Shown one piece after another: positions 12,319 to 23,197 of a stretch of DNA of 64,000 bases (position 1 is its first letter; every line of letters starts with the position of its first letter). The position numbers were made by a program, and so were the translations under genes. Origin of the DNA: Persicaria tinctoria (lineage: Eukaryota > Streptophyta > Magnoliopsida > Caryophyllales > Polygonaceae); the NCBI GenBank assembly GCA_037127255.1, contig JBANSL010000004.1:35552467-35616466 (forward strand), read 5' to 3'. The notes under the pieces are model-generated. The model had not been told where the DNA came from and did not search any database. It saw nothing but the letters and a program-made list of their open reading frames with translations.

Positions 12319-13793
12319 AACACCCCATACTTAAGCTTGCTTGTCCTCAAGCAATACTTTTATTTGTCATTCAGGGGAAGAATTCAAAACTCTCAACATA
12401 TTAGATTCATTCTTATATGTCCCTGCAATCAATTACCATCCTCGAAAAGGTACTAGTGTCACAGATTCATGCATGTGCAAATATGTAAAAGCAACATCTA
12501 CTCACAAAAGGAGGGTTATGCAAAAACAATATAAGTGACAAAGCATTGATAATCAAGAAGACTTTAATTTAAGCTCATGAAGGAATAGATTGGTAAAAGG
12601 CTAAAGGTGGGCAATTTTTGGCAATGTGGTGCTTTTGATCCGGGGAAATGGAGTATTTCCAAATTTTGAGTATCACACCACATTCTTTCTCCATATAATT
12701 CATCACCTTTCATATTGCTTTTCTCAATAATAATGCTTTTACCTCTCTAACCTCAGCACTGCCTTCTCGCGAGTTGCAAACATGGGTGTCATGAATGGCC
12801 CCGGATACTTAGTGCTTTGGACTCCTCACAATGTGTCCCATCTCTCCAAACTATTATCTCAGAGAGTAGGGTCAATCTACCTTTATCTCCTGAGGTGATT
12901 GGATTTTCTTTCACTCATTAAATTTTCCATATAATCAAACAATTTCCTTCCAAACTCCAATAATGATAATAACAACACAAACAACCATATAACAATCTCC
13001 ATAATGTAACATCATTCTCAACATAATCCCCGGATAAGGTAAAGAATGGCAAATATTTAAGAATATGTGGAGCAATATTTGAAATAAGGCATATTATGGC
13101 TTTTGTGATGCATAAGCATAGGTATGGCTAGGATTTTAAACAATGAGCATTATATGGAAATATAAAGTCCTCCATCATCTTATCATGCAACATGTCAAAA
13201 GCAACTTCAAATTTTACCTCCTTTCATGGTTTTCAATAAATAATGCACTTCATTGTGACTTCCCTTTACTAGGCAATTTCATGCTATATCTCTAATGAAT
13301 CCAATTTTGCATCGTCGAGTTCAATATAAGCTTCCATGACATTAACCAAAATTTTCAATGGGGGTCATTTTTCTCAAATTTTTGGAAATTCACATAAATC
13401 AATAATGCATTCCAAAATGGCCATGTAGCAATTCAAAGAAATAATGCACAAGTTATCTCAAATAAAATCAAATATGCACAAATTAAGCTCTTCCCCCACC
13501 CCATACTTAAACATTACAGTTTCCTCACTGTATATAAAATAATGTAAAGGGTAAAGAAAGAAACTTACAAGACATGAGTGCAGAGCCGCAAAATTTCGAA
13601 TGGAGCCTCTCCTAGGCCGAGTGTTAATGTAGATTGGTTCCATCCATTGACCTGAAAAGTAGAAGACATATACCCATAACAGAAAAACTAAAAGTGTTCA
13701 AAACCAAAAACAAAAACAAAGTCTCAAATGTCCTAAAAAGTCTATGTACATGCTCTAGATTTTATAGTCGCTAGGCCGACTTTCCATTAATGC
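12319..13793 (-). other. 3' non-coding region of element A, right unit
   Basis: Near-identical duplicate of 5048-6522, including both polypurine-like motifs. No gene. Its presence beyond LTR2 is the main evidence for a tandem array. Confidence 0.8.
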
Positions 13794-14280
13794 TCAAGGT
13801 GGCGTCTGTAGGGCCCATGTAACTTGGGCCTCAAATAGGACTCCATTCTTGTCCATCAGTTGTAATCCTCCAGAATGGATCTTGTTCACCACGAATGGTC
13901 CCATCCGCTTGTTGTTGAATTTGTTAGGAAACCAATGATCCTTCAACTTAGAGACATAGAGTTTGTCTCCAACTTCATACTCCTTAGGCTAATCATTGGA
14001 TATCCTGCACAATCGCACATACCAAGGCAGCCCTCTCCCATGTATAGATAAATCTTTAATGGAAATGGGAGAAGAAAGATCCATACCTTGACTTACCTTC
14101 GCAGAGACGGAATTGGGGACCACTGTATTGGGTCGATCTCGACTAGGGCTAGTCGATCTCGACAAGACTGCAGGCTCTGGTGGTGATCTGGTCGAAGATT
14201 CAGAAGTCGACGAAGGACAGGTCTTGTCGATCTCGACAAGCCTGGTCGACCTCGACAAGGGCTCTGGTCCTGGTGTCTGC
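13794..14280 (-). pseudogene. C-terminal remnant of the polyprotein in the right unit of element A
   Basis: This retains the last ~160 codons: the end of the second linker and the integrase-like tail (MGPFVVNKIHSGG), with the original TGA at 13794-13796. A further stop interrupts it where 'SNDEPKEYEVGD' of the left unit has TAG for the Glu codon (near 13989). Everything upstream, including Gag, protease, primer site and most of an LTR, is deleted. The deletion joins the linker directly to LTR3. Confidence 0.8.
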
Positions 14281-14513
14281 TGCTTTGACCTTGGACTTCT
14301 GTAGTGGTTTTCCGAGCTTTTCCGGCCTTCTGTAGAATTGCTGTAAAACGCCTCGATTTCTGCGATTTAAACAGAAACTGGTGTAGATTCCATAATTTGG
14401 CAAATAAACATACACTACATAGATTCTGTACTATCTTAGCCCAAATGCATGTAATGTATACAGAAATCGATATAAAATGTTACTGTAAAACATGGCAGAT
14501 TCAGCTCACAACA
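14277..14513 (-). repeat. Element A LTR3, truncated
   Basis: About 235 bp matching the first part of the LTR in element orientation (TGTTGTGAGCTGAATCTGCC...), ending at GGTCAAAGCAG. The breakpoint shares CTGC between linker and LTR sequence. The outer terminus is intact and abuts TATGC. Confidence 0.88.
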
Positions 14514-14518
14514 TATGC
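14514..14518. repeat. Target site duplication TATGC (right) of composite element A
   Basis: Identical to 2885-2889. The B sequence continues directly (TATGCCTTATTTCAA), matching elements C and D at the same place. Confidence 0.9.
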
Positions 14519-15298
14519 CTTATTTCAATTATTGCTCCACATGATCTAAATATTGCCCATTCTTTATCTTATTTTCTATCCGGGGATTATGTTGAGAATG
14601 ATATTACACTATGGAGATTACTATATGGTATTTGTGTTGTTACTATCATTATTGGAGTTTGGCAGGAAATTGAAAGATATGGAAAATTTAATGAGTGGAA
14701 GAAAATCCGGTCACCTTAGGAGATAAAGGTAGATCGACCCTGCTCGTTGAGATGTTAGTTCGACGGGATGGGACACACAGGTGAGGAGTCCAAAGCACTA
14801 AGTATTCGGGGCCATTCATGACACCCATTTTTGCGACTCGTGAGAAGGCAGTGTTGTGGTTAGAGAGGTAAAAGCATATAAGTGAAAGAGGCAAAGAGTT
14901 AATTATGAGAGGATGAGTGATGTGGAAATTATGATGGAAGAAAGCGCATCAAAACAAGAAAGCTAGTTTGAAGAAATTCTCTCCGGATTTAGCACCACAT
15001 TGCCCAAATATAGCCCACCACTATACCTTTTACCTTTTATTCACCATGAGCTTAAATTAAAGTCCTGTTGATTATTGTTGCTTTGTCACGAATGAATGTT
15101 TTTCCATAACCCTCCTTTTATGTGTGAAGTTGCTTTTATTCACATACATTGATTTGTGTCATTTGTACCTTTTCGATGATGGTAATTGATTGCAGGGTTA
15201 TTCGAGAATGAATCTAAGATGTTGAGAGTTTGATTTCATCCCCTGTATGACCATTAAAAGTATTTCTTGAGGACAAGCAATCTTAAGTAAAGGGTGTT
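14519..15298 (+). other. 3' non-coding region of element B, right part
   Basis: Continues the AT-rich region interrupted at 2884 and is homologous to 23915-24686. No gene. The terminal polypurine motif is degenerate here (TAAGTAAAGGG instead of TAAGTATGGGG, about 15285-15295). Confidence 0.7.
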
Positions 15299-16218
15299 TG
15301 TTGTGAGCCTAATTTGCCATGTTTTACCTTAACTTTTATATCGATTTCTGTATACATTTCATGGATTTGGGTTAGAATAGTACATAATCTATGTAACTTA
15401 TGTTTATTTGCCAAATTATGGAGTCTACACTAGTTTCTGTTTAATTTCGTAAAAATCGGACGCACTTTGGAGCTTAAAGGAAAGTGATGAAGAAGCTAAG
15501 GATGGTGCAGCTGAAGGAAATCCTACTTTTCGCCATTCATCATTCTGAATCATGTTCTATTATCTTCATGAAAGTTGTATCCCTCGAAAAGAGGTTTCCA
15601 ACACATACTCATATGCATCAATCGAACGAACGAGGACTCGGGAAAGTGGGTTTCAAGAACGGAGCAGAATGCTGAAAGTTGACAATTCTACCCGACGTTG
15701 AGTACTTTAGTCGACGTCGAGTACATCCAGTCGAATTCAGGAAGTCGAGCATGAGCAGAGCATCACTCGAGACACACTAATCTACTCGACGTCGAGTAAA
15801 CTACTCTAAGTCGAGTACTCATGTCTAGTCCACCATGTAGTCGAGCTCGAGTGGACACGAGGAGAAGAAGACGCTACTCGACGTCGAGTACTAACCAGAA
15901 GCAATCCGAGACGATATCGAGTGGAGTTCAAGCCCTGTGGATTACTTGAAAGCTAAGGCACGTGTGAATTCTATCAACGTCATGGGAAGATCTATCAAGA
16001 TGGAAGATATTTATCCACATTAGATATTTCCCTTCTTTAGTTATTACATTTATTTTCATTATTTATCAAGTTTTATCTTAAGCTTTTAGATAGATAGTTT
16101 TAGATAGAGATAGATGGTTCCTTCCTAGAATAGCTAGATGGAGCATTATAAATAAAGCCCTAGGGGGCTGATTTTCATTCATTCAAACAAAGCCGTCTTC
16201 GGACGCAATAAGGTAGGA

Positions 16219-16271
<53 letters not shown>

Positions 16272-16942
16272 GAGTGGTTGAGAAGGAGGAAGACATTGGA
16301 AGGTTTTGTAAGTTTTAGTTTGATTTTAATGTTGAAGTTAGTTTCTTTTATTATGTTTTCTTTCTATTTCCCCCTTCTAGGATCGGGGTGAGACAGACGA
16401 TAGTCATGCACACTTGAGGTAAAGTTTTGATATTTATTATGTTTTCCTTATCCACTGCCTTTTATATGTGTATCGCCTACTCGAAAGAATATAGATTCAT
16501 GTTAACAACTTGAATTATAAATATAAAATTGGTAGATACAATTAGGGTGACTTGAAAAAGTTATCAAATTGTTGGAGAAGGAAAAAGCTTACTCCTTTGA
16601 TGTGATTACATAACTATTCTATATTATCTTTTATGTGTTTCATTATCGTTGTGGTGATCCCTTACCTTGGAAGTTTGCACCTTTATTACTTTATTTCTTT
16701 ATTTATATTCTGCACAGATTTTACCCGACACCAACGACCATTCCCTATCCATCCCTCGACATCGACCCATTCTTAGCCTACGTCGACAGCAACCCTCATC
16801 ACATTTTCCCGCTATTCTCAAACCCCGAAACCAACTCAACCTAGAACCGCTAACTTCTCTCCTGACAATGAACCTAACTCCACTATCCTATAGCGGGGTC
16901 TTGACTATAAATTTATTTGGTCGAGAAACCCTCTCTTCAACA
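15299..16942 (+). repeat. Element B 3' LTR
   Basis: Starts TGTTGTGAGCC after the polypurine region and ends CTCTCTTCAACA (the exact last base is uncertain between 16939 and 16942). About 1.64 kb, the shortest complete LTR of the group. It contains CG-type TCGA modules at 15690-15910, a TATA box (16147-16154) and a long GA tract. Confidence 0.85.
16213..16269. repeat. GA microsatellite in element B 3' LTR
   Basis: An uninterrupted (GA)n tract of more than 50 bp downstream of the TATA box; the 5' LTR counterpart is about half as long. Confidence 0.95.
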
Positions 16943-17410
16943 GCCAACTAGATGTCCTAAGAAATAAATTCCACCATCACTGAATAATTTTTTCCAGCCT
17001 TAAAAATTATCTATTTACATCACAAATAAATTCATTTAGTCCAAAAGGATAATGTCATTTCCTTTCCATGCTCCCTAGCACTTTTAAATTCAGATTGATA
17101 AAGGCTAAAACATAATTGCTAAAGGGCATTCAAAGAATATGCCACACATGCCAGTAGATATATGAATATCGAAATTGGATCCAGAAACTCATCTCTCCCT
17201 CTTTCACCATCTAATGTTTCAAAATTAGAAGGCTGAATTAATCAATCCTAAAGCCAATTTTCAGAAAATCAAACAGGAATACACAACCCCTAAAATTGAG
17301 TTGCTACCTCCATCAATCAACTCTCTGAAATCATAAATCAAGGGGAGAATAAATAACGTGCTGGGAAAGAGGATCGGAGGAGGAGAGCCCGTTGCAAACA
17401 AAGTCTCTAG
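16943..17410. other. Non-repeat spacer between elements B and C
   Basis: Low-copy-looking DNA with no credible ORF on either strand. With 26950-27180 it forms the pre-insertion site of element C. Confidence 0.4.
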
Positions 17411-17415
17411 TGGAG
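17411..17415. repeat. Target site duplication TGGAG (left) of element C
   Basis: Five bases directly before TGTTGTGAGC, repeated at 26945-26949 directly after CTTACAACA. Confidence 0.92.
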
Positions 17416-17679
17416 TGTTGTGAGCTGAATCTGCCATGTTTTACAGTAACTTTTATATCGATTTTTGTATACATTGCATTCATTTGGGTTTAGATAGTAC
17501 AAAATCTATGTAGTTTATGTTTATTTGCCAAATTATGGAATCTACACCAGTTTCTGTTTAATTCGCAGAAATCGAGGCATTTTACAACAATTCTACAGAA
17601 GGTCGGAAAAGCTCGGAAAACCACTACAGAAGTCCAAGGTCAAAGCAGCAGGAACCAGTCGGAGAGTCAAGGCTACTCG

Positions 17680-18240
17680 ATCTCGAGTAGGCCTACTCGA
17701 CCTAGACGAGCATGTCCGAGCACAACTTGGTCGAGCAGAGCCTGATCGAGAGCCAGACCAACCCGAGCTCCGGGCCCTACTCGATCTCGAGTACCACTAC
17801 TCGAGATCGAAGAAGCCTCAGCGCCATGCCTGGAGTCGACAAGGAGAGGAGCCGAGGACGACCAGGCGAGACTCGCTGCCAGCGGCTCCACTCGCTGCAG
17901 CGGACCACTCGCTGCCGCGGAAGAGGCCACTCGCTGCCAGCGGATGAAGCAACTCGCGGAAGCGGAAGGGAAGAGCCCTACTCGATCTCGACGAACCCTT
18001 GTCGAGATCGACGAGACGCTGAGTCCAGATCCGAGCTTGCCGAGGAGAGTCACTCGAGAAGACCTAGTCGGCAAGCCACCTTACTCGAGGTCGACTAGGG
18101 CTTGTCGAGATCGACGAGCGCCTGAGTCCTTGTCCGAGCCACATCGAGCAGATCTAGCCGAGGAAGTCTAGTCGAAGAACCACTCTACTCGAGGTCGACG
18201 AGCCTTACTCGAGGTCGACTAGAGACGTGTCCAGCAGCTT
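17680..18240. repeat. TCGA-NN-TCGA module cluster in element C 5' LTR
   Basis: Modules with TC, GA, CC or GG in the middle, often inside the longer near-palindrome CTACTCGATCTCGAGTAG. They are interleaved with CACTCGCTGC-type short repeats around 17870-17960. Repeated in the 3' LTR at 24950-25510. Confidence 0.88.
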
Positions 18241-18671
18241 CTCGACGAGACTTGTCCGACTAGACTTGGGATTCCTTGGGCGCAAAGGCGGAAGATTCTA
18301 TCCGATTCCATCAAGTTCTATCATCAAGGAGACAAGATCTATCAAGACATGCAGACCTACCTATTTAGTTTTATCTTTTCCTTTTAGATTTATTTCCATT
18401 ATGCAATTTATTTATCTTTTAGCAATTTAGATATAATTTTAGATAGAGATAGATATCTTCTTTCCTAGAATAGCTAGGGAATGAAGCCTATAAATAAGGC
18501 CTTGGGGGCTCAGTTTTATTCATTCCAAGACACACAATTAGTTAGTTCCACAGAGAAGTTTAGGAGTTCTATGGTTTTTAGGGTTTTGGCTTTCTGCGAA
18601 AGTTGATTGCCAGGATTGTAAAAGGCTTTGAATATAGTTTTAATACAAGTTTCTTTCCATCAATCAATGTC

Positions 18672-18766
18672 TGCGATTGCAATGAGGCGTGAGTAGTCCA
18701 CCCACTTCTGGGGCTGGGGTGAGCCCGACGCTGGCCATGTGAGGCGATGCGATAAAGGTCAGATCT
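18672..18766 (+). other. Conserved leader block in the LTR of element C
   Basis: A roughly 90-bp GC-rich block (GAGGCGTGAGTAGTCCACCC ... GGTGAGCCCGACG ... GGCGATGCGATAAAGGTCAG) about 180 bp after the TATA box, hence probably in transcribed R/U5 RNA. Near-identical blocks lie in elements A, D and solo LTR E, with a diverged form in B. It is absent from LTR F. Confidence 0.6.
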
Positions 18767-19676
18767 TTTGTGCGATTCATCTTCTTTCCCTATGAGCATG
18801 ATTCTTTTGCGAGAGTTGAAGGTGATCCTTGTTTGTATAATTGAAGCGAAAGTGATCTTAATGCAACTTGGATTAATTATGTGAAAAAGGGTTAGTAACA
18901 ATTAGGGTTTATGCGAAAGCCTCTATTTGCCTATTTGTTAATGACGAAAGTTATTTGATGGAAAGCATGATCTTTTATGTCTTTATGTGTTACTTTGCAT
19001 GGTTATCGTTGTGGTATTGAAACCCTGGCCTTGGAGGTCTTTTATTATATTGAAGTTAATTTCTGAATTTTGTCGAGAATCTGCAAGTTTGTGTTTTCTG
19101 TTTCTTGTCGACATAGAGGAGCCTTGGTCGAGATCGAGTACTGTGCTTGTCGATCTCGAGTAGGGACTTGTCTTAGTCGAGTTGGTTTTCTGCTTTCTGT
19201 TGTCGATTTTCACTTCCTGTTGATCATTGCTTGTCGATCTCGAGTTGTGTTTGTCGAGGTCGAGTACGTTCTTGCTTGTCGAGTTGATTGCCTTTGTTTT
19301 CTGTTTTCTGTTTTTATTTCTGCTCTTGTCGAGATAGAGGACAGCTAGTCGACTTCGAGTAGCTTCTGTGTCCTTGCTTTTAGTTTCTGCTTTGCTTCTA
19401 TTTTGCTTTGTTCTTTACTTCATTTGCTTTACTTTCTGTCTTTAGTTTATTCTTTGTTTTTGTTTTTACCCTTGCCGGGTTTATTTGTTTCTGTCTTTCT
19501 GCTCTGCTTCTGTGAGAATTTACAGCTACCTGAGAACTGCTGACGTGCTTCCTCGTGGATTCGATCCTGACTTTCTCTTACTGCATTGGAGGAGTCTTGT
19601 ATTTATTTCCTGAGGCCTAAGTCTGGTTTGATCTATTTCGTTATATTTCATACTTGATTTCCTCCTTACAACAAAT

Positions 19677-19694
19677 TGGCGTCGTTGCCGGGGA
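19677..19694 (+). promoter_or_regulatory. Primer binding site of element C (tRNA-Asp type)
   Basis: TGGCGTCGTTGCCGGGGA, three bases after the LTR; one difference from the canonical tRNA-Asp complement. Confidence 0.92.
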
Positions 19695-19756
19695 AGCAAT
19701 CAATCGCGCGTTAGGTAGTCAGTTCTCACTGTTTCTTTGAGTTAGTTTGCAGGTGT

Positions 19757-22700
19757 ATGCGTCGTTCTGGTCAAACACCTAAGTTTGACAGCTTAGACGA
19801 ACCAGAGCGCTACCTACACATCCACTCCAAACTCAAAAGGATCATGGCGGCCGCTGAAACTCAGGAACAGCGGATCGCTAGGCTTAACAGGGAATTGGCC
19901 GCAAAGGATGCTGTTATCGCCGCTGAGAGAGCAGCAAGGGAACAAGCACAGGATGAGCTTGCCCAGTATCCAACCACGGCAGAGGACTACATGCACCCAA
20001 CTCTCGTCGTGCCTGAATCGGCGATTCTTATCCGTGAAAACTCTTTTGAAATTCGCACTCAGTTTCTTATAGAGCTTAAAAATAATGCCTTTTATGGTAG
20101 ATTTAATGAGTGTCCTCTTGAACATATTACTAATTTTCATGATATGTGTCGTACTCTTGCAGAAGGTACAACCTTGGAATATGTCAAGATGAAATCTTTT
20201 CGCTGGTCTCTCGCTGGACCTGCACTGAAATGGCTGGAAGGGCTGAAAGCAAAATCACTCACAACCTGGGCCCAAGTAGAGCAAGAGTTTCTCAACAAAT
20301 TCTTCCCACCTGCCAAAACAGCACATCTCCGCCAGAGAATCACTGCCTTTAAACAGCAGAAAGGGGAACCGCTGGAAAGGGCATGGGAACGCTACAAGGA
20401 ACTGCTATGATCTTGCCCTACTCATGGACAGCCACCCTACATCATTCAGGAGATCTTCTTCAACTCTCTTGATCAAGTCACTAAGGACAGAATCAACAAT
20501 TATACTCGCTACGAGTATCTGACGATGCCACCAAGTGACGCATGGGGTGTGCTAGAGAAGCTCACCAACTACGATAACAAGTATGGGTCTACTGCAACCC
20601 ATGAAGAGAACCCATACGCCAGGGCAGCACCATCCTTGCCCCTATATGAGCCACCTAAGGAGATTGATCCTGATGTTAGGGAGCAATACTACAGAGATCA
20701 GAATAAGAAGCTCATCAAGCAAGTCAAGTATCTCTCTGTCAACCAGCCTCTTATTGAATGCGGATCGCAAAGCCACACCACTCCTGAGTGCCCACACACA
20801 GAACAAGTCAGGATGGCAGAGCATCATGAGGATGTAGCTTACGCAGGGGGTCCCAATCGCTACATGGGGGACCAAAGGTTTCAGCAACCACATTGGAACC
20901 AAGGTGTCCCTAGGAACCCCCCGCCCTACAGAGCTCCAGGACATCCAGAAAGGGATCAAAAGAAGGATGATATACAGACAGTCCTGGAGGAGATACGGAG
21001 ACACCACTCAGAAACTAGGCAATCTTTCAACTCCGTCTATACCCAGATGCAAGGTGTCAACTCTACGCTTGGGGAAATTGATATATGGCGGAAATCAGTT
21101 GATACACAGATTGGTCAGCTAGCAGCCGGAATCCCTAGACAGTCAGGGACACTTCTAGGATCTTCAGAACCAAATCCTAAGGGAAAGACTGGACACATCG
21201 TTGCTATAAAACTCAGAAGCGGCCATCAACTGCAAGAGCCAGAGGTCGGAAAGCAGCAGAACAACGAGGAACAGCAAGTCGATCTCGACAAGGCCGTGGT
21301 CGATCTCGACAAGACCTTCGTCAACCTCGAGGAGAAAATTCCAGAATCCTCGTCTGCACCACACAGCAACTCGATTGGGCCCAATCTGATCGATGTCGAC
21401 AAAGGCCTTGTCGATGTCGAGGAGCCCCTGGTCGACATAGAGCAGCCTGCAGCACCTCCGACGTCTGTTCTGGCTCCGACGCAGAAAAAGAAGCTGCCTT
21501 TCCCCACAAAATCTCTAAAGGACCCGGCAGAGAAAAAGTTTCAGCGCTTCATCAAGATGCTTCAGAATCTCAACGTCACCATCCCCTTCACAGAAGCTCT
21601 CAATGAAATGTCATCTTATGTCAAGTTCCTGAAGGAGATTCTGAGAAAAAAGCGATCGATGGCTGAAATCACAGAGAAATGCAGCCACCTGGACATATTG
21701 GAGAAGAGGCCGGATCCAGGTAAGTTTGCTATAACTATTGGATTTGGTCCATACAAAATTAATGCCCTATGTGATCTTGGAGCTAGTGTGAGTATAATGC
21801 CTTTAACGATTTGGTCCAAGATTAAGATAGGTGCCTTGGAGCCTGTGGATGCTAGACTTTACATGGCCAACAACACGGTGGTCATCCCCACATGCATGGT
21901 GGAAAATGTCCCAATACAAGTAGGTAAATTCTTCGTCCCTGCTGATTTCTTAATAGTTGATATGCAAGAAGATCCTGCTTGTCCAATTATTTTAGGAAGA
22001 CCATTCTTGGCGACGGTGGATGCCAACATAAGCGTAAGGAAAGGAGTGCTCACCTTCAACATCAGCGATGAGGTAATTGAGTATTCCTTTAATAAAATTG
22101 AAAGGCATACAGGTCCAATGGAAGAGGTCAAATCTATCTCAGGTGGCTACATCACCTGCGGGGAACCTAAGGTCAGAAATATGACCCCTGAGGAGATAGA
22201 AAAGAGGGACATGGAGGCCCAGGTGGAGGAGATCATGGCAATCCTCAAGGAGAACACAGAAAATCCAATCGACACAGAGCAAGGTAAGTCGGTGTGGATT
22301 AATTATTTCTCGGATGCCTTGACAGGAGCTAAGTATGGGGTTAAAATCGACTAGGGCTCCTCGACCTCGAGTAGAACCCTAGTCGATCTCGACCAGACCA
22401 AGGAGACTTAACCAGAGCCGGCTTCGTCAAGCAGCAAACCGGAGGAGCCACCCTACTCGACCTCGAGTAGGCTTATCGAGGTCGACCATCAGCGCCCTAC
22501 GTCGACTCAGTCTCCCTCGACACAGACTCCACTAGACGGACAACCTTCGTCGACCTCGACCACCCTTGTCGAGGTCGACCACCAGACAAGGAGCCCAGAT
22601 CCACCTTCCTCGACGATGGCGACTCCAGGACCGGAACCCTACTCGACCTCGAGTAGGCTTGTCGAGGTCGACCACCACTCGGTTCCACCAGATCCGCCTT

Positions 22701-23197
22701 CGTCGATGAGCAAACCACCAGGAGTGGAACCCTCGTCGAGGTCGACCAGTCTACTCGAGGTCGACAAGACCCTGTCTTCCTCGACTTCTGAATCTTCGAC
22801 CAGACCACCACCAGAGCCTGCAGTCTTGTCGAGATCGACTAGCCCTAGTCGAGATCGACCAAATACAGTAGTTCCCGATTCCGTCTCTGCGAAGGTGAGT
22901 CAAGGTATGGATCTTTCTTCTCCTATTTCCATTAAAGATTTATCTATACATGAGAGAGGTCTACCTTGGTATGTGCGATTGTGCAGGATTTCCAATGATA
23001 AGCCGAAGGAGTATGAAGTTGGAGACAAACTCTATGTCTCTAAGTCAAAGGATCATTGGTTTCCCAACAAATTCAACAAGAAGCGGATGAGACCATTCGT
23101 GGTGAACAAGATCCATTCTGGAGGACTGCAGCTGATGGACAAGAATGGAGTCTTATTTGAGGCCCAAGCTACATGGGCCCTGTAGATGCCACCTTGA
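19757..23197 (+). pseudogene. Gag-protease-linker-integrase tail polyprotein of element C (4 stops)
   Basis: About 1146 codons in one frame, starting MRRSGQTPKFDSL. The Athila Gag core spans roughly residues 85-270 and retropepsin (DLGA, LGRPFL) lies near 21770-22010. A second linker follows, then the integrase-like tail at 22970-23197. Premature stops: TGA 20408-20410 (CGA in D), TAG 22352-22354 (CAG in A), TAA 22409-22411, TAG 23183-23185 (CAG in A). The first Cys of the zinc knuckle is replaced (LIECGSQSH). No frameshift is seen, so decay has been by point mutation only. No reverse transcriptase or integrase core is present. Confidence 0.87.
22355..22865. repeat. TCGA-NN-TCGA array in the second coding linker of element C
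   Basis: Same architecture as 6842-7480 on the opposite strand, but with a different number and order of modules. The linker length therefore varies between elements while flanking protease and tail stay aligned. Confidence 0.85.

Larger units (their letters stand above)
2890..14513 (-). mobile_element. Composite element A: tandem Athila-like retrotransposon with three LTRs
   Basis: Order on + is LTR1 (2890-5047), body (5048-10160), LTR2 (10161-12318), second partial body (12319-14280) and a truncated LTR3 (about 14277-14513), all in minus orientation. LTR1 and LTR2 are both 2158 bp. LTR2 has body sequence on both sides instead of a target duplication, while the outer ends carry the duplication TATGC. 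This indicates one insertion that later became tandem by unequal recombination between LTRs, then lost the gag end of the right unit by deletion. Confidence 0.88.
1..16942 (+). mobile_element. Element B: non-autonomous Athila-like LTR retrotransposon, 5' end outside window, split by element A
   Basis: The left piece (1-2884) holds the end of the 5' LTR, a tRNA-Asp-type primer site, one ORF and 3' non-coding DNA. The right piece (14514-16942) resumes the 3' non-coding DNA and ends in a 3' LTR. The two pieces join exactly at the TATGC duplicated by element A, so B is the older host of A. Its interior does not encode the Gag-protease frame of A, C and D, although its LTR ends, primer site and 3' non-coding DNA are clearly of the same superfamily. 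Its own target duplication cannot be tested because the left LTR starts before the window. Confidence 0.85.
17416..19673 (+). repeat. Element C 5' LTR
   Basis: TGTTGTGAGC...CTTACAACA, 2258 bp. Module clusters lie upstream (about 17680-18240) and downstream (19070-19365) of the TATA box at 18489-18496. Only a few differences from the 3' LTR were seen (for example near 17582 against 24853), suggesting a fairly recent insertion. Confidence 0.95.

Noticed and set aside
17525..18171. ORFs of 75-140 codons inside LTRs (also at 4295-4770, 11562-12041, 24796-25369)
   Set aside because: They sit in LTR module clusters, differ between subfamilies, and overlap in several frames. No start context or domain supports them.
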